In this document: positions 14,064-22,173 of the stretch, piece after piece
How positions within the stretch are numbered: the first letter of the stretch is position 1
How the letters are laid out: the number at the start of each line of letters is the position of its first letter
NCBI RefSeq assembly: GCF_024160105.1
Contig: NZ_JAMFTQ010000018.1
Span: 1-43,232 of the forward strand
Source of the DNA: Corynebacterium stercoris
Lineage (GTDB): Bacteria; Actinomycetota; Actinomycetes; Mycobacteriales; Mycobacteriaceae
Direction of reading: 5' to 3'
DNA: 43,232 nucleotides
Notes under the pieces: generated by a model
Told to the model about the DNA's origin: nothing
The model's database searches: none
Seen by the model: the letters and a program-made list of their open reading frames with translations, nothing else
Translations under genes and position numbers: made by a program

Positions 14064-14069
14064 AGTTTA
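14064..14069 (-). promoter_or_regulatory. Candidate -10 box of the arginine operon
   Basis: TAAACT on the minus strand in the short pheT-argC gap matches the TANANT consensus and would place transcription start at or within a few bases of the argC start codons. The -35 region is weak. The surrounding GTGCATAAACTGC could partly overlap an ArgR operator, but I cannot identify a convincing symmetrical ARG box. Confidence 0.4.
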
Positions 14070-14092
14070 TGCACTTGGCCGCAAACTATTCG

Positions 14093-16645
14093 TTAGCCGC
14101 GCATTGTCGCGCCGTGCTCCTGGGCAGCGGCCTCAGCGGCGCGGAGGCGGGCCTCCGAAGCCTCGTCCTCGGTGAGCGTCTTATCGCCCGCACGGAAGAC
14201 CAAACCGAATGCGAGCGACTTCTTGCCCTCGCCCAGCTGCTCCGAACGGTAGACGTCGAACAGCGCCACGCTCTCCAGCAACTCGCCCGCAGCCGCCTCG
14301 ATAGTGCGGCGCACGGCCTCCGCCGGCACCGCCTCGTCGACAATCAGCGCGATGTCCTGGTTCACCGCCGGGAAGGAGGACAGCATCGGGGCCGGCAACT
14401 GCTGCTCCAGCGGCAGCGCGGTGAGATCGATTTCCATCGCGCACGTGCGCGCCGGCAGCTCGAGCGCCTCGAGGACCTGGGGGTGCAGCTCGCCGGCGTA
14501 GCCGACGGTGATCTTCTCGACCCCGGCGGTTTGAACAGTCAGCGCCGCGCAGCGGCCCGGGTGCCACGGCAGCTGCTGCGCCGCCTCGACATCGAGCTGG
14601 ACACCGGCTGCGCTAGCAGCCACCCGCGCGGACTGGATGGCGTCAGCCCAGGTGTAGTCGCGGCCTTTGCCGAAGGGTCCGTCGAGCTCCTGCTGCCCCA
14701 CCGCCACCGTTGCGGCGTGGAGGTGCTGCTCCGGCAGGGAGTCGACGAGCTCGCGCAAAGTGTCCTCGTCCGGGCGGGCCGCGACACTCGGCAGCGGGGA
14801 AACATCGCCGCGCTTCACCGAGGTCTGCGCCACGGAGTAGATCGCGAGATCGTGGCGGCCGCGCGCGACGTTGCGGCCGATCGCCTCAAGCATCGAAGGC
14901 AGCAACGTGGTGGCCAGGATGCCGTACTCCGCATCCAGAGGATTCTGCACCTTCACGGTGTTGCGGCGCGGGTCATCCGCCTCGAGGCCCCAAGCGTCGA
15001 AAGTGGTGTTCTTGATGAACGGCGTCGGGATGATCTCGGCGTAGCCCGAGTACGCCAGCGCGTGGGTAACCGCGCGGCGGCGGCGCTGCAGCGGGCTGAG
15101 GCCGCGGCCGCCCACCGGCGTCGGCAGAACGGACGGGATTTCGTCCAGGCCCTCGAGACGCACAATCTCCTCGATGAGCTCAACCGGCACAGTGAGGTCG
15201 CCGCGCCACGTCGGCGGGGTCACGGTCAGGGTGCCGCTGCTGTCCCCGGCCTCGGTGCCGGATTCGACCCGGCACCCCACCTCTTCGAGACGCTTCGTAA
15301 TCGTCTCGACGCTGTACTCCACGCCGATGAGCTCGCTCGGACGGTTCACGCCCAGCTCAATAGGCTCGCGCGCCGGCACCTCGCCCACGATGGTCGCCTC
15401 CGGCGAGATGGTGCCGCCGGCTGCGTCGGCAAGCAGCGCGCAGGCAATGTCGAGCGAGACCTCGACGATGGCCGGATCCACGCCGCGCTCGAAGCGTCGC
15501 GATGCCTCCGAGGACAGCTTGTGGTGGCGCGCCGTCTTGGCCACGGTCAGCTCGTCCCAGGTCGCGGCCTCGAAGTACACGTTGATCGTCTCGTCCGAGA
15601 TCTCGGAGGTGGTGCCGCCCATCACGCCGGCGAGCGACTGGATGCCGTTGTCGTCGGAAATCACCACGTCCGTCGGCAGCAGGGTGCGCTTGGTGTGATC
15701 CAGCGTCTCGAACTCCTCGCCGCCGGCCGCGTTGTGCACGTGCAGGCCGCCGGCGATCTTGTCCGCGTCGAACGCGTGCATCGGCTGGCCGGTGAGCAGC
15801 ATGACAAAGTTGGTCACGTCCGTCGCCGCGTTCACCGAGCGAATGCCGGAGAGCATGAGCAGGCGCTGCATCCAGAACGGCGCCTGCGCCTTCGGATCAA
15901 TGCCCTCCACCTTGCGCAGGCCGAAGCGCTTCGCCTTCGTGTCCGGCTCCAGGTCGATGTCGATGAGCTTTCCGCTTGCCGACGGCACCTTGCTCACGTC
16001 CACGCCAGCAACAGCCGGGTCCTCGGCCACATCGACGAAGGTGAGGTCGAAGGCCGACGCGATCTCGCGGGCCAGGCCGCGGGCGGACAGCGCGTAACCG
16101 CGGTCCGGGGTGATGTTCACGTCGAAAACGGTGTCGTCGGAGCCGAGCACCTCGCGCGCGTCCTGGCCGGGTTCGAGCCCTGCGGCTGCAACGGAAGCGT
16201 CGGAAAGCGTGATAATGCCCTCGCTCTTCGCAGTGAGTCCGAGCTCTGCTGCGGAGGCCATCATGCCGTTGGAGATGTGGCCGTAGGTTTCGCGAGCGGC
16301 GATGGCGAAGCCGCCCGGCAGGACTGCGCCCGGCAGCGAGACGATGACGGTGTCGCCCTCTTTGAAGTTGCGGGCGCCGCAGATAATGCCCTGCGGCTCG
16401 CCGGTGCCGTTCGCCTGGCCGACATCGACCTGGCAGTAGCGGATCGGCTTCTTGAAGCCCTCGAGCTCCTCGATCTCCAGCACACGCCCGATGACGAGCG
16501 GGCCGGTGGTCTCGGGCAGCGGCTGGTAGCCCTCCGTCTCGAAACCGACGCGCACGAAGCCGGCGTCGAGCTCCTCGTCGGTCGGGTTAAAGGTGTTGCT
16601 CGCGTTGTTGAGCAGGTCGGTGATCCAGTTCTTCGAAATCAGCAT
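14093..16645 (-). CDS. pheT: Phenylalanyl-tRNA synthetase beta subunit
   Basis: Large subunit of the alpha2-beta2 enzyme that charges tRNA-Phe; it carries editing and tRNA-binding parts. 850 residues from ATG 16645, chosen for the GGAGAG ribosome-binding site and the usual MLISKNWI start. Domains in order: N-terminal EMAP-like tRNA-binding domain (about 40-155, GVIGRVLEIEE-type strand and IICGARNF), B3/B4 editing domain (about 210-390, with TDVTNFVMLLTGQPMHAFD), B5 domain (about 410-480), catalytic-like core, and C-terminal ferredoxin-fold anticodon-binding domain (about 755-850, SSFPAVNQDIALIVD). It starts 16 bases after pheS. Confidence 0.97.
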   Translation of the reverse strand: MLISKNWITDLLNNASNTFNPTDEELDAGFVRVGFETEGYQPLPETTGPLVIGRVLEIEELEGFKKPIRYCQVDVGQANGTGEPQGIICGARNFKEGDTVIVSLPGAVLPGGFAIAARETYGHISNGMMASAAELGLTAKSEGIITLSDASVAAAGLEPGQDAREVLGSDDTVFDVNITPDRGYALSARGLAREIASAFDLTFVDVAEDPAVAGVDVSKVPSASGKLIDIDLEPDTKAKRFGLRKVEGIDPKAQAPFWMQRLLMLSGIRSVNAATDVTNFVMLLTGQPMHAFDADKIAGGLHVHNAAGGEEFETLDHTKRTLLPTDVVISDDNGIQSLAGVMGGTTSEISDETINVYFEAATWDELTVAKTARHHKLSSEASRRFERGVDPAIVEVSLDIACALLADAAGGTISPEATIVGEVPAREPIELGVNRPSELIGVEYSVETITKRLEEVGCRVESGTEAGDSSGTLTVTPPTWRGDLTVPVELIEEIVRLEGLDEIPSVLPTPVGGRGLSPLQRRRRAVTHALAYSGYAEIIPTPFIKNTTFDAWGLEADDPRRNTVKVQNPLDAEYGILATTLLPSMLEAIGRNVARGRHDLAIYSVAQTSVKRGDVSPLPSVAARPDEDTLRELVDSLPEQHLHAATVAVGQQELDGPFGKGRDYTWADAIQSARVAASAAGVQLDVEAAQQLPWHPGRCAALTVQTAGVEKITVGYAGELHPQVLEALELPARTCAMEIDLTALPLEQQLPAPMLSSFPAVNQDIALIVDEAVPAEAVRRTIEAAAGELLESVALFDVYRSEQLGEGKKSLAFGLVFRAGDKTLTEDEASEARLRAAEAAAQEHGATMRG

Positions 16646-16661
16646 GTTCTCTCTCCTGCAC

Positions 16662-17753
<1,092 letters not shown>

Positions 17754-17801
17754 TCACAAGCATACCCGCGGGCATTCAACTGTCCCCTAGGAGGATAAGT
17801 T

Positions 17802-17873
17802 GTGCCCCACATCTATACGGTGCGGACTCTGGGTGCACGCCGAATCTCGAGCTGTTTGTGGTCAGGAGCGTGA
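17802..17873 (+). CDS. Possible 23-residue ORF with perfect Shine-Dalgarno site
   Basis: Between pheS and the methyltransferase, AGGAGG (17789-17794) stands 7 bases before GTG 17802, opening a 23-codon frame (MPHIYTVRTLGARRISSCLW and three more) that stops at 17871-17873. It is the strongest ribosome-binding site on the plus strand here and nothing else uses it. It may be a small protein, a leader peptide, or the surviving start of a gene lost when the accessory patch was inserted. No family is recognised. The rest of 17733-17963 shows no feature I can support. Confidence 0.35.
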   Translation: MPHIYTVRTLGARRISSCLWSGA

Positions 17874-17963
17874 CAACTACCCCTTTTTAGACCGCCGTAG
17901 GACGGTTCAACATATACAGCACCATTTTTGCCGGGGTCAGTGCTTTAATCTAATTCCCTTTTT

Positions 17964-18779
17964 CTACACGCTGACATCGGGTTTTCGAGCGATGATAGCG
18001 ATGCCGGTGAGATTGTCTCGATATTCATTAAAGGTTCTACGCATCTCCAGTACACGGTCACGCAAATCCCTATCCCTCGCTACGTTACGCAAAATCCGCA
18101 AAACTCCGCCAAAACCTTCATCTGCAAGATTGCGGCGCATTGTCAGTAGGGCCATCGGCTCAGTTCCAACCCATTCAATGTCGAAACCCGCCTCCTCCAA
18201 CAACCCACACCATTCTCGGCGCGTAAGTGGGCGAGCATTCACGCGGATCGTTTTCGCTAGGCGCTTCCGCAACTGATCAGCGAGTTCTGCATCAATTGTG
18301 TCGGGGGTAAGTCCCAGCTCATGGATCGCATACAAACCACCTGGCTCCAGCAAACGGAAAGCTTCAGCAATAATTGCGCGCTTGCCTTTCTCACCTTGCA
18401 TTGTCAGCATCGCCTCACCGACCACCGCCTGGGCAGAATTGCTTTCAAGACCGGTGGATTCGGCACTAGCATTGACCACTGTGCCACGCGATCCCACCAC
18501 GGACTGCACACGTGTCACTGCATCCACATCTTGGTCTACACCGACATAGGACGCGATGCCCCGTTCAAGCATGATGGCGGCAGTTCGCCCCAACCCAGGC
18601 GCGAATTCCACCACCCTTTTGTCCTGCAGTTCTGCTGCATCCAACAAACGATTCGTCAGCTTCAAACCACCAGGACGTAAAACGCGCTTCCCAGCTCGAG
18701 CGAGCACCCAATGGCCTGAAGCAACGTTGGTCGATCGGTCGCTCTGCGGTAGTGGCGGTTGACTTCCTTTAGTTCCCAT
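17964..18779 (-). CDS. SAM-dependent class I methyltransferase
   Basis: 271 residues, cytoplasmic. The Rossmann glycine motif VVEFAPGLGRTAAIML (about 55-70), the acidic end of strand 2 (YVGVDQD) and a motif IV-like segment (AVVGEAMLTMQ) mark an S-adenosylmethionine-dependent methyltransferase; RLLEPGGLYAIHELGL is the usual post-motif III helix-strand. Substrate unknown. Codon choice is looser (more A/T at third positions) than in pheS or arg genes, suggesting acquisition from elsewhere. It lies between pheS and the trmH remnant, an interval that is normally short in corynebacteria. A DtxR-like box lies 24 bases before its ATG, so iron-dependent control is plausible. Confidence 0.85.
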   Translation of the reverse strand: MGTKGSQPPLPQSDRSTNVASGHWVLARAGKRVLRPGGLKLTNRLLDAAELQDKRVVEFAPGLGRTAAIMLERGIASYVGVDQDVDAVTRVQSVVGSRGTVVNASAESTGLESNSAQAVVGEAMLTMQGEKGKRAIIAEAFRLLEPGGLYAIHELGLTPDTIDAELADQLRKRLAKTIRVNARPLTRREWCGLLEEAGFDIEWVGTEPMALLTMRRNLADEGFGGVLRILRNVARDRDLRDRVLEMRRTFNEYRDNLTGIAIIARKPDVSV

Positions 18780-18802
18780 GAGGCCAACCCTACGGCGGAC
18801 AA

Positions 18803-18821
18803 TTAGGCTTGCCTACCCTTA
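18803..18821. promoter_or_regulatory. DtxR-like iron box
   Basis: TTAGGCTTGCCTACCCTTA matches 15 of 19 positions of the DtxR operator consensus TTAGGTTAGSCTAACCTAA (hand count). It lies just upstream of the methyltransferase start at 18779, where a bound DtxR would block transcription in iron-rich cells. Only the sequence resemblance is seen; binding is inferred. Confidence 0.5.
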
Positions 18822-18845
18822 TGTTCATGTGATGGTGATCACGTT

Positions 18846-19139
18846 TCACGCAACGCTTTTGCTGACTCCCACAAACAAATGGACGCCGCCGTCGAAAGGT
18901 TCAAAGACTCGGCGGACCCCGCAATGGGAATGGTGACAGTGTCGTCAGCGGCCGCCAGGACGTCTTCCGGCAGTCCATGCGCCTCGTTGCCAAACAGCCA
19001 CGCAGTGGGCGTATTCAGAGGCTCGCCGGGTTCGGCGAAGTTGAGGGCGCCGTTGGGGGTTGTTGCCAGCGTCGATAAGCCTGAAGCCCTGAGCTGACCG
19101 AGAACTCGGCGAATGTCGCGGTCGCGGGCAACGGGAGGC
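18846..19139 (-). pseudogene. 3' remnant of a second trmH-type rRNA/tRNA methyltransferase gene
   Basis: The minus strand reads in frame from PVARDRDIRRVLGQL to a TGA at 18846-18848, giving about 98 residues that match the C-terminal third of the intact TrmH protein at 19897-20706. My hand alignment gives 73 of 97 identical residues, including PTAWLFGNEAHGL and GSAESLNL, the knotted SAM-binding core of SpoU methyltransferases. Upstream of PVARD the similarity stops abruptly near 19139, and no start codon or N-terminal part is present. It is thus a truncated, diverged gene end, not a tandem duplication of identical sequence. It marks one side of the inserted VapBC segment. Confidence 0.85.
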
Positions 19140-19248
19140 CGCGCTTGTCGGCAGTACGCTTCGGCGCACAGATGCGAATAACACCCGGTGGGGGTCTAAC
19201 TCAAACGGATTTAAGTTCGATATGGTCTGCAGGTACAGCTGGGGAAGT

Positions 19249-19641
19249 TCAGTCAATCACCCGAATCGCGACCCGAGTCTGGGGAGCCGCGGCAAGCTTT
19301 GAGTCGCTGGTCACCAGAGTGGTTTCTAGCTTCTCTGTCAATGCAACGTAAGTGGCATCGTAAGCGGAAAAGTTTTCTTTCAGCCGCCACACGGCTCCAA
19401 CCAGCTCTGAATGCGGATGGAAATTCACATTCAACTCGCTGAGAAGGTTGATTGTTTGAAGTGCCCTGCTTTCCGAGAGCAGTCCGGCTCGAACGCGCCG
19501 TCGGAGAACCTGTAGAGATTCCGTCCAAAGCAAGTGTGGTGCGTCAATGTCACCACGTGAGAAAGCTAGAAGTTCTGCAACTTTCTCACCCTTCTCGGTC
19601 CGTAGCAACAACTCCAGCATCGCCGAAGTATCCAGAACCAC
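19249..19641 (-). CDS. VapC-type PIN-domain toxin
   Basis: A 130-residue PIN-domain ribonuclease, the toxin of a type II pair that stops translation by cutting RNA. The acidic metal-binding residues of the fold are visible: Asp4 in MVLDTSAM, Glu41 in TESLQVLRR, Asp95 in SAYDATYVAL and Asp113 in LVTSDSKLA. It starts with GTG at 19641, overlapping the antitoxin's TAG by one base, the usual coupled order antitoxin-toxin. All catalytic residues being present suggests an active module. It is embedded between a trmH remnant and the intact trmH. Confidence 0.88.
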   Translation of the reverse strand: MVLDTSAMLELLLRTEKGEKVAELLAFSRGDIDAPHLLWTESLQVLRRRVRAGLLSESRALQTINLLSELNVNFHPHSELVGAVWRLKENFSAYDATYVALTEKLETTLVTSDSKLAAAPQTRVAIRVID

Positions 19642-19871
19642 TACCTTGACTCCCGTTCGGCTCGCACCGACTCAACTATTGTTTCTGACCCGTACGGGAC
19701 CGGATCAAGTTCTCTCCATTTGGCTAACCAGTCCGCGCGCTCACTGTTAACAAGGGATTGGCGCAGACGAAGTTCGATAACATCTGCAATAGTTGAGCTT
19801 GTCCGTTCCGCTTCCGCTTGTAAAAGGTCGACCAGATCGTCTGGAAGATTTCGTACAGTAATCTCCGCCAT
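19641..19871 (-). CDS. FitA/VapB-type antitoxin
   Basis: 76 residues beginning MAEITVRNLPDDLVDLLQ, a ribbon-helix-helix DNA-binding domain of the FitA/CopG kind in the first 40 or so residues, followed by a toxin-binding tail rich in charged residues (WLAKWRELDPVPYG). It would neutralise the overlapping PIN toxin and repress its own promoter as a complex. It begins only 25 bases after the intact trmH stop; a TTGACA lies inside the last trmH codons but no well-spaced -10 was found. Confidence 0.87.
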   Translation of the reverse strand: MAEITVRNLPDDLVDLLQAEAERTSSTIADVIELRLRQSLVNSERADWLAKWRELDPVPYGSETIVESVRAERESR

Positions 19872-19896
19872 GCGTCTAATGGTGGATTGGCTGCGG

Positions 19897-20706
19897 TCAC
19901 TCTGTCAAGGCCTTCGAGGACTCCCACAGGCAGATCGCGGCGGCGGTGGCCAGGTTCAGGGACTCGGCGCTGCCGTGGATCGGGATGGACACCCGGTAGT
20001 CGGCGGCGTCCAGCACGTCCGGGTCCAGCCCGTGGGCCTCGTTGCCGAAGAGCCACGCCGTCGGTTGCTGCAAGGCGTCGCCAGGCGAGGCCAGGTTGAG
20101 GTCGCCGGACATGGTGGTCGCGAACGTCGACAAGCCTGATGCTCCGAGCTGACCGATGACGCGCCTAACGTCGCGGTCGCGCGCGACGGGGATGTGGAAC
20201 AGCGAGCCGGCGGTGGAGCGGACGACCTTGGGCGACTCCGGGTCGACGGTATCGCCGGCGAAGATGACGGCGTCGGCGCCCACGGCGTCAGCGATGCGGA
20301 TGATGGTGCCGGCGTTGCCGGGATCGTTCGTCTCGACGCAGACCGCGACGAGGCGGGGGCGACCTTTGAGGATCGCGGGTACGGTCCAGAGCACTGGGCG
20401 ACACACGGCGAAAATGCCGGTGCTGGTGACAGCATCAGCGAGGTGGTCGGCGGCCTTGTCCGTGATCGCGTGGGTGTACACGTCCATGTAGCCAGCGGCG
20501 CGGACGATCTCCTCGAAACGCTCGGCAGCCTCCTCGGTAACGAAGAGGTCCGTGGCAGCGCCTGTAGCGACGGCGGCCTCGACGGCGTTCTCCCCTTCCG
20601 CGAGGAACGCCTTCGCCTTCTTCCGGCCGGCGGCGCGCTTCAGTTTCGCGGCGTTGACCACGCGCGGCGTGCGCTCAGTGAAGGGTTCCGTGAAGTCGAG
20701 GGGCAT
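19897..20706 (-). CDS. TrmH/SpoU-family RNA 2'-O-methyltransferase
   Basis: 269 residues. The N-terminal part (residues about 20-85, RAAGRKKAKAFLAEGENAVEAAV) is the SpoU substrate-binding domain; the C-terminal part carries the knotted SPOUT motifs: VETNDPGNAGTIIRIADAVG (motif 1), ESPKVVRSTAGSLFHIPV (motif 2 region) and GNEAHGL...IPIHGSAESLNLATAAAICL (motifs 2-3). It would methylate a ribose in rRNA or tRNA. In related genomes this gene sits between rplT and pheS, as here. It has no ribosome-binding site; TACACT stands 7 bases before its ATG, implying a leaderless mRNA. Its 3' end has a diverged second copy at 18846-19139. Confidence 0.93.
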   Translation of the reverse strand: MPLDFTEPFTERTPRVVNAAKLKRAAGRKKAKAFLAEGENAVEAAVATGAATDLFVTEEAAERFEEIVRAAGYMDVYTHAITDKAADHLADAVTSTGIFAVCRPVLWTVPAILKGRPRLVAVCVETNDPGNAGTIIRIADAVGADAVIFAGDTVDPESPKVVRSTAGSLFHIPVARDRDVRRVIGQLGASGLSTFATTMSGDLNLASPGDALQQPTAWLFGNEAHGLDPDVLDAADYRVSIPIHGSAESLNLATAAAICLWESSKALTE

Positions 20707-20713
20707 GGTGGGG

Positions 20714-20719
20714 AGTGTA
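20714..20719 (-). promoter_or_regulatory. -10 box for leaderless trmH transcript
   Basis: TACACT on the minus strand ends 7 bases before the trmH ATG at 20706; the ATG has no Shine-Dalgarno sequence. The identical arrangement occurs at uvrB. Confidence 0.5.
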
Positions 20720-20749
20720 CATCATTTCAAAATATGCGTTGTAGTGCGT

Positions 20750-20767
20750 CACCACTGGTGCTAGATT
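20750..20767 (+). promoter_or_regulatory. -10 box and operator-like palindrome of second VapBC module
   Basis: TAGATT (20762-20767) fits the -10 consensus and ends 7 bases before the antitoxin ATG at 20775. Immediately upstream, CACCACTGGTG (20750-20760) is a perfect 5+1+5 inverted repeat, well placed for autorepression by the antitoxin complex. Inference from position and symmetry only. Confidence 0.45.
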
Positions 20768-20774
20768 GGCTTTC

Positions 20775-21014
20775 ATGAGGCTAACGATTCGGGTCGACGG
20801 TGAGGTATACGCGGCCGCCAAAGAGGAAGCGGCCGCGCGCGGTGTCAGCATCGGCCAAGCCATTAATGAGTTCGCTCGGGTAGGTCTCAAACACACCCCA
20901 GCGGTGGAACCATTTGTTCAGAAGACTTACCCAATGGGAATGAAGTTAGACTGCACAAATATCGCTGAGGTCCTCGACCTCCTCGACAACGAGGAACCCT
21001 ACGGTGATCATTGA
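20775..21014 (+). CDS. VapB-like antitoxin
   Basis: 79 residues: MRLTIRVDGEVYAAAKEEAA followed by ARGVSIGQAINEFARVGL, a ribbon-helix-helix/CopG-like N-terminus, then a toxin-binding tail (YPMGMKLDCTNIAEVLDLLD). ATG 20775 is preferred to the TTG three codons earlier because it lies 7 bases after the -10 box. Stop overlaps the toxin start by 11 bases. The pair is transcribed divergently from trmH and convergently towards rplT. Confidence 0.85.
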   Translation: MRLTIRVDGEVYAAAKEEAAARGVSIGQAINEFARVGLKHTPAVEPFVQKTYPMGMKLDCTNIAEVLDLLDNEEPYGDH

Positions 21015-21432
21015 CGCGAACATCCTCATCTACGCGGTGGACACAGAGTCTCAACATCACGAGGTTGCGCACCGATGGCTGACCAATGCAATGAATGGCC
21101 CCGAACGAGTGGGATTGCCCTGGGTCAGCCTCATCGCATTCCAGCGAATTACCACCCATTCCCGGATCTATCGCTCCCCGCTGGACCCGACTCAAGCCTC
21201 TGACATTATCCAAGCTTGGTTAGAACATCCTAATACCTGGGTGCCGTCGGCCGGAGAGCGTCACGCGGGCATCCTCAGAAGTCTGACCGTCCGCTCCGGC
21301 GCGACCGGAAACCTCGTCACGGATGCCCATCTTGCTGCTCTCGCAATCGAGCACGGAGCTTCTCTGGCTTCCTTCGATGAGGATTACCGAAACTTTCCCG
21401 ATCTTCGTTGGATTCATCCGGCCCGCCAGTAA
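21004..21432 (+). CDS. VapC-type PIN-domain toxin (second module)
   Basis: 142 residues with MIIDANILIYAVD (Asp4) at the N-terminus, TDAHLAALAIEHG (Asp107) and SFDEDYRNFPDL (Asp125/127) at the C-terminus, the PIN ribonuclease pattern of the VapC subgroup that has LPWVSLIAF in the middle instead of the conserved Glu. GTG start at 21004 within the antitoxin gene. It differs clearly from the toxin at 19249-19641, so the two modules are separate acquisitions, not a duplication. It ends 27 bases before a shared terminator hairpin. Confidence 0.88.
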   Translation: MIIDANILIYAVDTESQHHEVAHRWLTNAMNGPERVGLPWVSLIAFQRITTHSRIYRSPLDPTQASDIIQAWLEHPNTWVPSAGERHAGILRSLTVRSGATGNLVTDAHLAALAIEHGASLASFDEDYRNFPDLRWIHPARQ

Positions 21433-21458
21433 CAGACCGCGCCGAGACAACAACAACG

Positions 21459-21494
21459 CCCCGCTCCCAACCGAGAAGGTTAGAAACGGGGCGT
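21459..21494. terminator. Terminator between vapC and rplT (convergent)
   Basis: ACGCCCCG (21459-21466) pairs with CGGGGCGT (21487-21494). On the minus strand the stem is followed by TGTTGTTGTC, a T-rich tail, fitting termination of the infC-rpmI-rplT transcript; on the plus strand it can also stop the vapBC transcript. Confidence 0.65.
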
Positions 21495-21515
21495 CGAAAA
21501 GCGGAAAGCTAAGGC

Positions 21516-21902
21516 TTACGCAGCGGCGACCGGTGCGTTGACGTCCTCCGGGAGGGCGTTCTTTGCAACCTCGCACAGCGCGGAGAACGCTGCGAAGTCG
21601 TTGACGGCGAGATCGGCGAGGATCTTGCGGTCCACCTCGACCTCAGCCAGCTTCAGGCCGTGGATGAGGCGGTTGTAGGTGATGTCGTTCATGCGGGCAG
21701 CAGCGTTGATGCGCTGGATCCACAGTTTGCGGAACTCGCTCTTGCGCTTGCGGCGGTCGCGGTACGCGTAGGTCTGGGAGTGCAGCCACTGCTCCTTGGC
21801 CTTGCGGTACAGGCGGGAGCGCTGGCCGCGGTAGCCCTTCGCGGACTTCAGAATCGCGCGGCGCTTCTTCTTGGCGTTGACTGAACGCTTGACACGTGCC
21901 AT
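21516..21902 (-). CDS. rplT: 50S ribosomal protein L20
   Basis: 128 residues, [19 protein letters not shown], with [15 protein letters not shown] and the conserved [19 protein letters not shown] core. Binds 23S rRNA domain I early in large-subunit assembly. Last gene of the infC operon and followed by a terminator hairpin. In other bacteria L20 represses its own operon; no L20-binding leader could be verified here. The C-terminal [13 protein letters not shown] is a short extension. Confidence 0.98.
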   Translation of the reverse strand: MARVKRSVNAKKKRRAILKSAKGYRGQRSRLYRKAKEQWLHSQTYAYRDRRKRKSEFRKLWIQRINAAARMNDITYNRLIHGLKLAEVEVDRKILADLAVNDFAAFSALCEVAKNALPEDVNAPVAAA

Positions 21903-21950
21903 GAGTCTTTACTTCCTTATCGTTCTAGGTTTGTAGGGATCAGGCAGTGC

Positions 21951-22145
21951 TTAGGACATGCCGAGGAGGCGCTTCGCGCGCTTGACGTCAGCCGGAGCAA
22001 CGTCGGTGGTGCCGGAGAGCTTGCGGCGACGCTTGGACGAGAGCTTCTCGTTGAGGTGGCGCTTACCGGCCTGCTCGCGACGCAGCTTGCCTGCACCGTT
22101 GACCTTGATGCGCTTCGCGGTGCCCTTGTGGGTCTTCTGCTTCAT
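21951..22145 (-). CDS. rpmI: 50S ribosomal protein L35
   Basis: 64 residues from ATG 22145 (MKQKTHKGTAKRIKVNGAG), very basic, as the family. The GAAGGG 10 bases upstream supports this start over a TTG two codons earlier. Lies between infC and rplT, the near-universal bacterial arrangement. Confidence 0.97.
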   Translation of the reverse strand: MKQKTHKGTAKRIKVNGAGKLRREQAGKRHLNEKLSSKRRRKLSGTTDVAPADVKRAKRLLGMS

Positions 22146-22173
22146 TTTCAAAGCCCTTCAGAGTTGTTTACGT

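Noticed and set aside
19181..19200. AACACCCGGTGGG resembling the right-edge palindromes
   Set aside because: Only about 11 bases match and there is no second copy nearby; chance is likely.
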